A stretch of DNA of 64,000 nt, taken from contig JAUIFA010000004.1 of NCBI GenBank assembly GCA_030429625.1, positions 124,001-188,000 of the forward strand, read 5' to 3'. Source of the DNA: Alphaproteobacteria bacterium. Its GTDB lineage: Bacteria > Pseudomonadota > Alphaproteobacteria > Rickettsiales > UBA8987. Shown here piece after piece: positions 32,825 to 41,226 of this stretch (positions are counted from its first letter, which is position 1; every line of letters starts with the position of its first letter). The position numbers and the translations under genes were made by a program. The notes below the pieces were generated by a model. That model searched no databases. It was not told where the DNA came from and was given only the letters and a program-made list of their open reading frames with translations.

Positions 32825-33850
32825 TTACAGGTTTTCCAAAAGATTTTTGATGTCCGTGGCGGGGCGTGCCCCGAGGTAACGGATCACTTCCGCCGCACAA
32901 AGGCTGGCCAGATGTCCGGATTTTTCAATGGCCATATTGTGTATGTAGCCGTATAAGATGGCCGCAGCATATAAGTCACCCGCACCGGTAACGTCAAAGA
33001 TGTTCTTCACCGGTTCGGCCTCGATGTGATGAATTTCCTCTTCATGGAACAGATACGACCCTTTTGCACCGCAGGTCAAGGCAGCAATCTCAACGTTGCT
33101 TTCTTTGCAAAGTTGGCTGAAATTATACAAGGTCGCCCGCTCCTCTTTTGTACCCAGAAGTGCCTCAGCTTCCTTTCTACTGCAGAACAGAATGTTTATG
33201 TTATTGCGAATATTCTCAATAAACTCATCCTGATATTTTAAAACACACAGAGGATCTGAAAGCGATATGGCTATTTTGACATTGTGTTTCTTTGCCAGCT
33301 CGATGGCTTTGTGTGCGGCGTCATAACCGCCCTCGAAATTCCATAAGAATCCTTCAAGGAAAAGTATGTTGCTTCCGGCAATAAGTTGTTCGTCAATGTC
33401 GTTGGCCTCCAACTCATTACTGGCGCCGAGATAAGATGCCATGGTACGATCGACAATTGTGCGACCGCTAATGGGCTCTACTTCTTCGGTGATGATAATC
33501 ATGCAGCGGGCAGTTTGAGCAAGTGCCTCATGATAAGGTTCTCCCAAAAATACCCCATTTTTCTCCAGACTTTTACGAAAGACTCTTCCGGCATAATCGT
33601 TATTCACCTTACCGATAAAGGCTGTTTTTGCACCGAGCATGGATGCGCCTACCACGACATTTGCTGCGCAGCCGCCCGAACATTCGGTGGAGGCGCCCAT
33701 GTCTTCGTATAATTTTTGGATTTCTTTTTCCCCCAAAAAGGCAGAAGACCCTTTATTCAGCCCATGTTTCTTAATAAATTCATTACTGCGATAGGAAATA
33801 ACGTCTACGACGGCACTCCCAATACCAAGAATATCATACTGTTTGTCCAT
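32825..33850 (-). CDS. PfkB family carbohydrate/nucleoside kinase (adenosine kinase-like)
   Basis: This 341-residue cytoplasmic kinase has the N-terminal PfkB pattern (DILGIGSAVVDVI, then CSGGCAANVVVGASMLGAKTAFIGKV). It also has the C-terminal anion-hole motif DVTGAGDLYAA, whose second Asp is the catalytic base. The architecture is that of the adenosine kinase/ribokinase group common in alphaproteobacteria. The substrate cannot be fixed from sequence. It sits three bases from both kdsB (upstream) and ampG (downstream), so all three are likely one transcript. Confidence 0.87.
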   Translation of the reverse strand: MDKQYDILGIGSAVVDVISYRSNEFIKKHGLNKGSSAFLGEKEIQKLYEDMGASTECSGGCAANVVVGASMLGAKTAFIGKVNNDYAGRVFRKSLEKNGVFLGEPYHEALAQTARCMIIITEEVEPISGRTIVDRTMASYLGASNELEANDIDEQLIAGSNILFLEGFLWNFEGGYDAAHKAIELAKKHNVKIAISLSDPLCVLKYQDEFIENIRNNINILFCSRKEAEALLGTKEERATLYNFSQLCKESNVEIAALTCGAKGSYLFHEEEIHHIEAEPVKNIFDVTGAGDLYAAAILYGYIHNMAIEKSGHLASLCAAEVIRYLGARPATDIKNLLENL

Positions 33851-33853
33851 AAA

Positions 33854-34585
33854 TTAGCCCCCCAATAATGACCTTGCTTTGGCAAGATCTTCCTGTGTAT
33901 CGACCCCAAAAGGTATCGTATCTACTCGTACTACCCCAATGGTTATATTATTCTCTAAAGCACGCAGCTGTTCAAGCTTCTCACGTTTTTCTAACGGGCT
34001 TGGAGGCAAAGAGGTGAATTTTTCAAGGGCATCACGACGGTAAGCATAGAGGCCAATATGGTGGTACAAGTCCCCTTCGTTGGCCGGTGCGGTTGCGCGG
34101 GTGAAATACAGCGCCTTGCCATACTCAGAGTTTTCTTTCCAAGCGACTACGGCCTTTACAACATTGGGGTTGTTAATTTCTTCTTTGTCCGTAATTTTTG
34201 CTGCTAGGGTGGTGATTTCTATGTGATTATCTTCAAAGGGTAGTAGAGATTTCCGGATAATTTGTGGGTCTATGGTCGGTAAGTCGCCCTGTACGTTGAT
34301 AATCACATCATACTCTGTGTTGTGATTAATCCGCTCCAGAGCCTGTTTAATCCGGTCGGTTCCAGAAGGAAGATCCGGGTCGGTCAGTATTGCTTTGCCG
34401 CCACGAGATTCAACAGCCTGTGCGACTTCCCGTTCTGAGCAGGCAACATAGACATCGCCCAGATCTGCTTCCACAGCACGATTCATAACGTGCACGATCA
34501 TAGGGAGGCCAGAAATTTCGGCCAAAGGTTTTCCGGGGAGGCGGGTTGATGCCATGCGAGCCGGAATAATAATAACAGGATTCAT
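33854..34585 (-). CDS. kdsB: 3-deoxy-manno-octulosonate cytidylyltransferase
   Basis: KdsB activates Kdo with CTP for lipopolysaccharide core synthesis. The 243-residue protein has the nucleotide-binding start IIIPARMASTRLPGKPL, followed by VYVACSERE and LPSGTDRIKQAL. The segment VQGDLPTIDP gives the metal-binding Asp. Length and motifs are standard. It heads a minus-strand operon with the PfkB kinase and AmpG. Its presence shows that the cell makes Kdo-based LPS. Upstream is a 162-base region shared with divergent nfeD. Confidence 0.95.
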   Translation of the reverse strand: MNPVIIIPARMASTRLPGKPLAEISGLPMIVHVMNRAVEADLGDVYVACSEREVAQAVESRGGKAILTDPDLPSGTDRIKQALERINHNTEYDVIINVQGDLPTIDPQIIRKSLLPFEDNHIEITTLAAKITDKEEINNPNVVKAVVAWKENSEYGKALYFTRATAPANEGDLYHHIGLYAYRRDALEKFTSLPPSPLEKREKLEQLRALENNITIGVVRVDTIPFGVDTQEDLAKARSLLGG

Positions 34586-34691
34586 AACGCCCCTTCATCA
34601 ATTCTGGAATTGCTTATTATAGCTAAGATGGACATGTTTTGCAATTAGATAGAACAACAAGACAATGTGGGCACGTATAGTTAAAATCATG

Positions 34692-34720
34692 TTGTAAAGC
34701 GGTTAAATTATGTCTAATAT
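34692..34720 (+). promoter_or_regulatory. Candidate sigma-70 promoter for nfeD-qmcA-yejA
   Basis: TTGTAA (34692-34697) and TAATAT (34715-34720) are separated by an ideal 17 bases and lie 27 bases upstream of the nfeD-like ATG. Confidence 0.55.
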
Positions 34721-34747
34721 GAGCTGGCATTATTACATGGAGGGGAG

Positions 34748-35245
34748 ATGGACACACTAACAATTCATACGTATTTCGTAGAATATCCAGAGATTTTATG
34801 GCTGGCGATCGGTTTTGGCCTTATTGCCTTAGAGCTTTCCATTGCACCGGGAATTGGTATTTTATTTGCCGGCATTGCGGGAGTAAGCCTTGGCGGCTTG
34901 CTGGCTTTTGGCGTGCTTAATGAGCCGGATTTTTATCTGCAACTTGTATGGTTCTTTGGATTAACAGTGGGGTGGGCAGTTGTTTTATGGCGTCCGTTGA
35001 AAAAATACTTACGTTCGTCAACGGGTGTGTTTGATATGTATGTGGGCACCACGGCTATAGTACAAGAAGGCGGTGTTTCTAAAGACAAAACCGGCACAGT
35101 GCGCTGGTCGGGGAGCAATATGCGTGCCCGAGTGCGCAAAGATGCCAAAATAGACAAAATTGAAGAAGGTGAGGAAGTCTATATTCATGCCATGAAGAAC
35201 GGTGTGATGCATGTAGACATAGCACCTCATGAATCAAATAATTAG
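34748..35245 (+). CDS. NfeD-like membrane protein
   Basis: This 165-residue protein has an N-terminal region of membrane helices (LWLAIGFGLIALELSIAPGI, GVSLGGLLAFGVL and WFFGLTVGWAVVLW). A C-terminal soluble OB-fold domain follows (VGTTAIVQEGGVSKDKTGTV to the end). It is the short NfeD form that pairs with SPFH proteins. The QmcA gene follows after 15 bases, the usual partnership. The pair is thought to shape membrane microdomains or regulate membrane proteases. A gaggggag ribosome site precedes the ATG. Confidence 0.88.
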   Translation: MDTLTIHTYFVEYPEILWLAIGFGLIALELSIAPGIGILFAGIAGVSLGGLLAFGVLNEPDFYLQLVWFFGLTVGWAVVLWRPLKKYLRSSTGVFDMYVGTTAIVQEGGVSKDKTGTVRWSGSNMRARVRKDAKIDKIEEGEEVYIHAMKNGVMHVDIAPHESNN

Positions 35246-35260
35246 GAATAGGAGAATATT

Positions 35261-36208
35261 ATGCCAGTTAGCGGAGATACGTTTTTTACATTAGTTGTTT
35301 TTGGTGTTATTGTTTTTGTTATCTTCAAAGGAGTGAAGATTGTCCCCCAACAACAGGCTTGGGTCGTTGAAAATCTAGGTAAATTCAAGGCCATATTACA
35401 GCCGGGGTTAAACTTTATCATTCCATTTATTGACCGAGTTGCTTACAAACATTCTCTAAAGGAAGAGGCCATTGATGTGCATGCACAAACCGCTATCACA
35501 TTGGATAACGTGACGTTAAAAATAGATGGGGTTTTGTATGTGCGTATTATTGACCCAAGGCAGGCATCTTACGGTGTTGCCGATCCATATTACGCATTGA
35601 TTCAGTTGGCACAGACTACCATGCGTTCGGAAATCGGTAAGATCTCGATGGACAAAACCTTTTCCAACCGAGATGAATTGAATATCAGTATTGTTGCGGC
35701 CATTAACGAGGCCGCTGCTGCCTGGGGTATTCAATGCATGCGTTACGAGATTAAAGACATCAACCCACCGGTCAGTGTGCTGGATGCGATGGAGCGGCAA
35801 GTAACGGCTGAGCGGGAAAAACGCGCTTCCATCCTTGAGTCGGAAGGGGAGCGCCAGTCAGCCATCAACGTGGCAGAGGGCGATAAACAAAAGATTGTCT
35901 TGTCTTCGGAGGCGGCTCTGACCGATCAGGTGAACCGAGCTAAAGGGGAGGCCGAAGCCATCACCCGTGTGGCTGAAGCCACCGCAGAAGGAATCAGAAA
36001 AGTAGCTGAGTCCATACAGCATGCTGGCGGTTCGGATGCGGTATCTTTACGTATTGCCGAGCAATATGTTAAAGCGTTTGGTAACATTGCCAAGGAAGGC
36101 AATACTATTTTACTTCCGGCCAATGCCAGCGATGCCGGTGCGATGACCGCACAAGCCTTGGCGGTGTTTGAGAGTATCAAAAAACAAAACACTAAATCTG
36201 GCGCATGA
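35261..36208 (+). CDS. qmcA: SPFH/Band 7 (QmcA/stomatin-like) protein
   Basis: The 315-residue chain has one N-terminal membrane helix (FFTLVVFGVIVFVIFKGVKI). The SPFH domain starts VPQQQAWVVENLGKFKAILQPGLNF. A long coiled-coil region follows (AEREKRASILESEGERQSAI to about residue 250) and a C-terminal segment AEQYVKAFGNIA. This is the paraslipin/QmcA type. Such proteins form large membrane-attached cages, often with NfeD, here the upstream gene. The stop overlaps the yejA start (ATGA), an unusual link to a peptide transporter. Confidence 0.92.
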   Translation: MPVSGDTFFTLVVFGVIVFVIFKGVKIVPQQQAWVVENLGKFKAILQPGLNFIIPFIDRVAYKHSLKEEAIDVHAQTAITLDNVTLKIDGVLYVRIIDPRQASYGVADPYYALIQLAQTTMRSEIGKISMDKTFSNRDELNISIVAAINEAAAAWGIQCMRYEIKDINPPVSVLDAMERQVTAEREKRASILESEGERQSAINVAEGDKQKIVLSSEAALTDQVNRAKGEAEAITRVAEATAEGIRKVAESIQHAGGSDAVSLRIAEQYVKAFGNIAKEGNTILLPANASDAGAMTAQALAVFESIKKQNTKSGA

Positions 36209-38097
36209 TCGGGTCAGTCTCTTTTATCAGACGCTTTGGTGTCATAATATGTTGGGTGTTAATGTTTTTATTTCCCCATACCGTATTGGCTGAATGTGGG
36301 GTGGATGCCACCTGTTCGCACGGCATTGCCATTTATGGCGAGCCAAAATATCCTGCTGATTTTGACCATTTTAACTATGCCAACCCAGACGCGCCCAAGG
36401 GCGGAGATGTGAAAATGGCGGCCATCGGCACGTTTGATTCGCTCAATGCACATATTTTAAAAGGCGTACCGGCGGCGGGAATTGACCGGATTTATGATAC
36501 GCTGATTGTGGACAGTGGTGACGAGTCTTTTACTAAATATGGGCTGATTGCTAAGACCATTGAGTTGGCCAAGGATCGCAGTTGGGTGGCCTTTCATCTG
36601 CGCGAAGAGGCACGCTTTCACGACGGTACGCCGATAACCGCCGAAGACGTGGTGTTTTCTTTCAATATTCTGGTGGAAAAGGGACATCCCTATTATCGCT
36701 CTTACTATCGTGAAATATCTAAGGTGGAAGCCGTAAACAACCACTTGGTTAAATTTACATTCTCCAACAATACCAACCGTGAATTGCCATTGATTCTGGG
36801 GCAGATTCCTATTTTGCCAAAACATTTTTACGACAGGCATGATTTTACCAAGGCATCTTTAGACATTCCTCTTGGCTCCGGTCCGTATAAGATTGAGGCG
36901 ATGGAGCCAGGCAAGTGGGTGCGGTACAAGCGGGTGGAGGATTATTGGGCAAAAGATCTGCCGGTGAATAAAGGCCGCTATAATTTTGATAGCATTACCT
37001 ACGATTATTACCGCGATGCTACGGTAGCGGTGGAGGCATTTAAGGCCGGTGAATATGATCTGCGGCAGGAAAATATCTCCAAAGTGTGGGCCAATTCCTA
37101 TGATTTCCCCGCCGTGCAAGATGGGCGGGTGATTAAAGAAGAAATTCAACATGAGCGACCAACGGGCATGCAGGCCTTTGTGCTAAACTTGCGTAAGCCC
37201 ATTTTTCAGGACATAAAGATCCGTCAGGCGCTGTCTTACGTGTTTGATTTTGAATGGACCAACAAAACCCTTTTTTACGATGCGTATACGCGGACAAAAA
37301 GTTATTTTTCCAATTCGGAATTTGCCAGTTCCGGGCTGCCGGAAGGGCGGGAGTTGGAAATTTTAAAACACTATCCACGTAAAGTGCCCAAATCGGTGTT
37401 TACCGAAGTCTATGAACCGCCATCGACAGACGGTTCCGGCAACATAAGAGCAAATTTGCTTAAGGCTAAATCCTTGCTGGAGGATGCAGGTAGCAATTGG
37501 CGGCGTTGGCAGATTAGAGAAGGCAAACTGCAACGCCCGATTTTGGAGCCGACCGACCAGCTCATTGGCTGGGAAGAATTCCCTAACATTGAGTTTTTAT
37601 TGTCTTCCTCAAGTTTTGAGCGGGTGATTGGCCCAATGATCCGTAACCTTAAAAAATTGGGGATTACGGCGCATATGCGTACGGTGGATGCCTCGCAATA
37701 TATCAAGCGGCTGGAGGAATTTGATTTTGATATTGTGGTCAATGTGATTCCACAATCGCTCAATCCGGGCAATGAGCAGGAGGATTATTGGCATTCTTCG
37801 CGGGCAGATATTAAAGGTAGCCGCAATATTGCCGGCATTAAGAATCCCGTGGTGGACGATTTGGTGGCGCACATTGTCAAGGCCAGCAGCAAGGAGGATT
37901 TGGTGGCCTATACCAAGGCGCTGGATCGGGTGCTTTTACACAACTATTATATGATTCCGCAATGGCATTTCCAAAAACATCGTGTGATCTATTGGAATCG
38001 CTTTTCCCGCCCTGAAATTCACGAGAAATATCTGTTGGGGCTGGACAATTGGTGGGTTGACCCTCAAAAGGAAAAAGCATTGCAAAAAGAAAAGTAA
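36205..38097 (+). CDS. yejA: YejA-like periplasmic peptide-binding protein
   Basis: This 630-residue family-5 solute-binding protein has a signal peptide (FGVIICWVLMFLFPHTVLA). It also carries the YejA pattern HGIAIYGEPKYPADFDHFNY and NPDAPKGGDVKMAAIGTFD. The SBP_bac_5 core (LAKDRSWVAFHLREEARFHDG) follows. YejABEF imports oligopeptides and microcin C in other proteobacteria. The start overlaps the qmcA stop by four bases (ATGA). The permease genes follow, but a small gene and a strong terminator lie between. The ATPase gene yejF is absent from the window. Confidence 0.92.
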   Translation: MIGSVSFIRRFGVIICWVLMFLFPHTVLAECGVDATCSHGIAIYGEPKYPADFDHFNYANPDAPKGGDVKMAAIGTFDSLNAHILKGVPAAGIDRIYDTLIVDSGDESFTKYGLIAKTIELAKDRSWVAFHLREEARFHDGTPITAEDVVFSFNILVEKGHPYYRSYYREISKVEAVNNHLVKFTFSNNTNRELPLILGQIPILPKHFYDRHDFTKASLDIPLGSGPYKIEAMEPGKWVRYKRVEDYWAKDLPVNKGRYNFDSITYDYYRDATVAVEAFKAGEYDLRQENISKVWANSYDFPAVQDGRVIKEEIQHERPTGMQAFVLNLRKPIFQDIKIRQALSYVFDFEWTNKTLFYDAYTRTKSYFSNSEFASSGLPEGRELEILKHYPRKVPKSVFTEVYEPPSTDGSGNIRANLLKAKSLLEDAGSNWRRWQIREGKLQRPILEPTDQLIGWEEFPNIEFLLSSSSFERVIGPMIRNLKKLGITAHMRTVDASQYIKRLEEFDFDIVVNVIPQSLNPGNEQEDYWHSSRADIKGSRNIAGIKNPVVDDLVAHIVKASSKEDLVAYTKALDRVLLHNYYMIPQWHFQKHRVIYWNRFSRPEIHEKYLLGLDNWWVDPQKEKALQKEK

Positions 38098-38161
38098 TGA
38101 TTTATTAATGAATTCATTCTATAATGATAGATAATTGAACAAATAAAAGCAGGTACATACG

Positions 38162-38368
38162 ATGTTTGGTGGTCAATCCGGTGATATTTTTGAAACCACG
38201 AAGATGCAAAGTGTCTATGCCGATGTCATAGCAGAAGGTGGAATTCTTGCCTCCATGGGTGTTAGTGGTGGCCCTTTAGGCAAAGGTGAGTCCGTTGGCG
38301 GCTTGTCTCCGGCGCAAACTCCAGGCCTTTCTACGGCAGATCAGGTGAGAATAGCTCAAGGCAGTTAA
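38162..38368 (+). CDS. Small Gly/Ser-rich protein of unknown function
   Basis: This 68-residue ORF is not recognised. It has a helical start (TKMQSVYADVIAEGGILASM) and then a low-complexity Gly/Ser/Pro-rich stretch (GVSGGPLGKGESVGGLSPAQ). There is no signal, cysteine or membrane segment. Support for a real gene is its own placement. It starts 64 bases after yejA behind a GCAGG-like site, and its stop is 35 bases before a perfect terminator. It splits yejA from yejB. The coding evidence is moderate because the ORF is short. Confidence 0.55.
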   Translation: MFGGQSGDIFETTKMQSVYADVIAEGGILASMGVSGGPLGKGESVGGLSPAQTPGLSTADQVRIAQGS

Positions 38369-38403
38369 ATAAAATTTTACATAGAAACAGAATTTGATAT
38401 GAT

Positions 38404-38432
38404 ACCCCCAAGCGCGTGCTTGGGGGTTTTTT
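38404..38432 (+). terminator. Rho-independent terminator between yejA/small ORF and yejB
   Basis: A perfect 10-bp stem (ACCCCCAAGC at 38404-38413, GCTTGGGGGT at 38418-38427) with a GCGT loop is followed by six T residues. It lies 19 bases before the yejB start, so yejB must depend on read-through or on a promoter in a very short gap. Confidence 0.93.
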
Positions 38433-38451
38433 ATTTGTTTAGATAGGGCAA

Positions 38452-39570
38452 ATGGCCAATTATATTGTAAAACGATTATTGTTGATGATCCCAACCTTGT
38501 TGGGGATTATGGTGCTGAATTTTGTGATTGTGCAGGCCGCACCCGGCGGCCCTGTGGAACAGATGATTGCCAAAATACAAGGTCTCTCTACGAATTCAAC
38601 CGATCGGTTTAGTTCCTCGGGTGGTGGGGAGCTTGCCGGCACTGTGGACAAAATGCAGCAGGCGGGCAAAGCCACACCAGCCCAAAGTAAATATCGCGGA
38701 GCGCAGGGAGTGGATCCTGAGCTGATTAAAGATTTAGAGAAGCAGTTTGGCTTTGATAAACCCGCCTCAGAGCGTTTGTGGATGATGATTTCCAGCTATG
38801 CAAGCTTTGACTTTGGCCAAAGTTTCTACCGTGACAGATCGGTTCTTGATCTGATTATTGATAAATTGCCTGTGTCTATCTCGCTGGGCTTATGGACGAC
38901 ATTGTTGGTCTATCTAATTTCTATCCCGCTGGGCATTAAAAAAGCGGTCAGTGACGGCAGTAAGTTTGACGTATGGAGCAGCATGGTTATCATTATTGGT
39001 TATGCCATTCCCAGCTTCTTGTTTGCCGTGCTGTTAATTGTGCTGTTTGCCGGTGGCAGTTTCTGGGACGTGTTCCCATTGCGTGGGTTGGTGTCCGAGA
39101 ATTGGGGTGAGATGAGCTGGCCGAATAAAATTATCGATTATTTCTGGCACATTGCCTTGCCAATTTTTGCCATGGTCATCAGCGGCTTTGCGGTATTGAC
39201 CATGTTGACGAAGAACTCTTTTATGGATGAAATTGGCAAGCAATATGTGATCACTGCACGCGCTAAGGGTGCCAGCGAAAAGAAAGTGCTCTATGGTCAT
39301 GTGTTCCGCAACGCTATGTTGATTATTATTGCCGGATTTCCTTCCGCATTTTTGGGGATATTATTTACCAGCTCGTTGCTTATTGAGTTGATTTTTTCGC
39401 TCGATGGGTTAGGGCTTCTGGGGTTTGAATCGGTGGTCAGTCGGGATTATCCGATCATGTTTGCTACCTTATACATTTCCACCTTGCTTGGCTTGGTGGT
39501 GGCTCTGATTGGGGATTTGATGTATGTGCTGGTAGACCCGCGTATTGATTTTGAAAGTAGGAATGTGTGA
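38452..39570 (+). CDS. yejB: YejB-like peptide ABC transporter permease
   Basis: This 372-residue inner-membrane permease starts with the conserved [21 protein letters not shown]. It carries the long YejB-specific periplasmic insert (about residues 45-95, [20 protein letters not shown]). The EAA loop for ATPase contact is visible near [20 protein letters not shown]. It forms the translocation channel with YejE, whose gene overlaps its stop. There is only a 19-base gap from the preceding terminator. Confidence 0.93.
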   Translation: MANYIVKRLLLMIPTLLGIMVLNFVIVQAAPGGPVEQMIAKIQGLSTNSTDRFSSSGGGELAGTVDKMQQAGKATPAQSKYRGAQGVDPELIKDLEKQFGFDKPASERLWMMISSYASFDFGQSFYRDRSVLDLIIDKLPVSISLGLWTTLLVYLISIPLGIKKAVSDGSKFDVWSSMVIIIGYAIPSFLFAVLLIVLFAGGSFWDVFPLRGLVSENWGEMSWPNKIIDYFWHIALPIFAMVISGFAVLTMLTKNSFMDEIGKQYVITARAKGASEKKVLYGHVFRNAMLIIIAGFPSAFLGILFTSSLLIELIFSLDGLGLLGFESVVSRDYPIMFATLYISTLLGLVVALIGDLMYVLVDPRIDFESRNV

Positions 39571-40589
39571 TGATGCTCAGCCCTCTAATGCACAGACGAA
39601 TGCGTAAATTTAAAAAGAATCGCCGTGGTTACTGGTCATTATGGATTTTTCTGTTTCTGTTTTTTATCACGCTTTTTGCCGAATTTATCGCTAATGATAA
39701 GCCGATTCTGGTGCGCTATGAGAATGAATTTTACATGCCAATCCTCACTTTTTATCCCGAAACCACCTTTGGTGGTGAATTTGAAACTGAGGCGGATTAT
39801 CGTGACGAATATGTGGCGGGATTGATTAAGGAAAAGGGTTGGATGATTTGGCCACCAATCCGCTTCAGCTATGGCACGATCAATTATGAAATGACCATGC
39901 CTGCCCCGTCTGCGCCTGATTCTCAAAATTGGCTGGGCACGGACGATCAGGGGCGGGATGTGTTAGCTCGTGTGATTTATGGCTTCCGTATTTCGGTGCT
40001 CTTTGGTTTGGCTCTGACCTTATTTAGTGCATTGGTGGGGATTATTGCCGGGGCTATTCAGGGTTATTTTGGTGGCAAGATTGATTTGTTTTTCCAGCGT
40101 TTTATTGAAATTTGGAGCTCCATGCCACAATTATTGCTTTTGATCATCCTTTCGAGCTTCATTGTGCCTAATTTCTGGTGGCTGTTGACCATTATGTTGT
40201 TGTTTAGCTGGATGAGCTTGGTGGGAGTGGTTCGTGCGGAATGTCTTCGTACCCGCAACATGGATTATGTGCGTGCGGCACGAGCTTTGGGGGTAAAGGA
40301 AAGGGTGATTTTATTCCGCCATATTCTTCCCAATTCGTTGGTGGCAACCATCACTTTTATGCCGTTTATCCTCAACGGATCGATTACTACCCTGACCTCA
40401 TTGGACTTTATTGGTTTTGGATTGCCGCCAGGTTCACCTTCGCTTGGAGAGCTTTTGGCGCAGGGAAAAGCAAACCTAGATGCACCTTGGTTGGGCATTT
40501 CTGGATTTATTGTCATTGCATTAATGTTAAGTTTGCTTATCTTTATAGGAGAGGCAGTACGCGATGCATTTGATCCGCGTAAAGCGTAA
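39567..40589 (+). CDS. yejE: YejE-like peptide ABC transporter permease
   Basis: This 340-residue permease has the YejE pattern: a basic N terminus ([20 protein letters not shown]), a periplasmic insert with [20 protein letters not shown], and [20 protein letters not shown]. The EAA motif is [20 protein letters not shown]. Start codons GTG 39567, ATG 39570 and ATG 39573 are all possible; each overlaps or abuts the yejB stop, so the two are coupled. The fourth system gene, the double ATPase yejF, does not follow; an unrelated coiled-coil gene does. Confidence 0.92.
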   Translation: MMMLSPLMHRRMRKFKKNRRGYWSLWIFLFLFFITLFAEFIANDKPILVRYENEFYMPILTFYPETTFGGEFETEADYRDEYVAGLIKEKGWMIWPPIRFSYGTINYEMTMPAPSAPDSQNWLGTDDQGRDVLARVIYGFRISVLFGLALTLFSALVGIIAGAIQGYFGGKIDLFFQRFIEIWSSMPQLLLLIILSSFIVPNFWWLLTIMLLFSWMSLVGVVRAECLRTRNMDYVRAARALGVKERVILFRHILPNSLVATITFMPFILNGSITTLTSLDFIGFGLPPGSPSLGELLAQGKANLDAPWLGISGFIVIALMLSLLIFIGEAVRDAFDPRKA

Positions 40590-40601
40590 AAGGAGAGAGT
40601 G

Positions 40602-41225
40602 ATGACAAATTTTAGCAAGATAGTTAACGACAAAACGGCGCGTGATTTTGCCAGATCAATGCAGGAAGATATAGGGGGAAATCAACAGGATTATGGGGAT
40701 CGAAAATTATACACCGCCTTAGAGTTAAATCTTGAGCTTTTGGTGTGGTCGGTAGTTAATGACGGTATAGTCGAAGAAAACGAACGGGTACTGCTGCTTA
40801 ACGCGCTTTCTCATTATGGTGTGCCCAATAACCAGCATACGTTAATGCTATTGGACGAATATCTGGACAGAGAAATTAGAAAACATGCCAATGAACACGG
40901 CAAGCTTGGCGAAAAAGAAAAGGCTGAGCGCTTGGCATTGGAAAAAGAAATTAAAGAGGAAATGAAAAGACGTTTAGAGCAAGAACAGCAGAAAATTGAG
41001 TTGGCCGAAGATCTAGAAGAGGAAAAAAGAAGAAGGGCGGAAGAAAGAAGGAACGGGGCGGGAAACGATGATTTCTTGGAGCAGATTCTGGCTCGTGGCA
41101 AGGGTGCAAGGTTGTTTGGATGGTCAGAGCGTCTAAAAGATACGATGGGGATTATTAAGGAAGAAGGCTCGTTTGTGGAACGCTATCAGGCAGAAAAACA
41201 GCACAGCGTAGAGAAAAATCTCTAG
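40602..41225 (+). CDS. Coiled-coil protein of unknown function after yejE
   Basis: The 207-residue product has a globular helical start (about residues 1-95). One stretch, WSVVNDGIVEENERVLLLNALSHYGVP, faintly recalls TerB-type acidic helical domains. A highly charged coiled coil follows at about 105-155 (EKEKAERLALEKEIKEEMK). The end is a small tail (GKGARLFGWSERLKDTMGII). There is no signal or membrane segment. A strong aaggagag site sits before ATG 40602, preferred over a GTG at 40599. It takes the place where yejF is expected; no ATPase motif exists in it. It ends one base from the convergent ffh stop. Confidence 0.7.
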   Translation: MTNFSKIVNDKTARDFARSMQEDIGGNQQDYGDRKLYTALELNLELLVWSVVNDGIVEENERVLLLNALSHYGVPNNQHTLMLLDEYLDREIRKHANEHGKLGEKEKAERLALEKEIKEEMKRRLEQEQQKIELAEDLEEEKRRRAEERRNGAGNDDFLEQILARGKGARLFGWSERLKDTMGIIKEEGSFVERYQAEKQHSVEKNL

Positions 41226-41226
41226 C

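Noticed and set aside
41209-41224. Inverted repeat TAGAGA-AAAA-TCTCTA at the junction of the coiled-coil gene and ffh as a terminator
   Set aside because: The stem is short and AT-rich and no T run follows on either strand.
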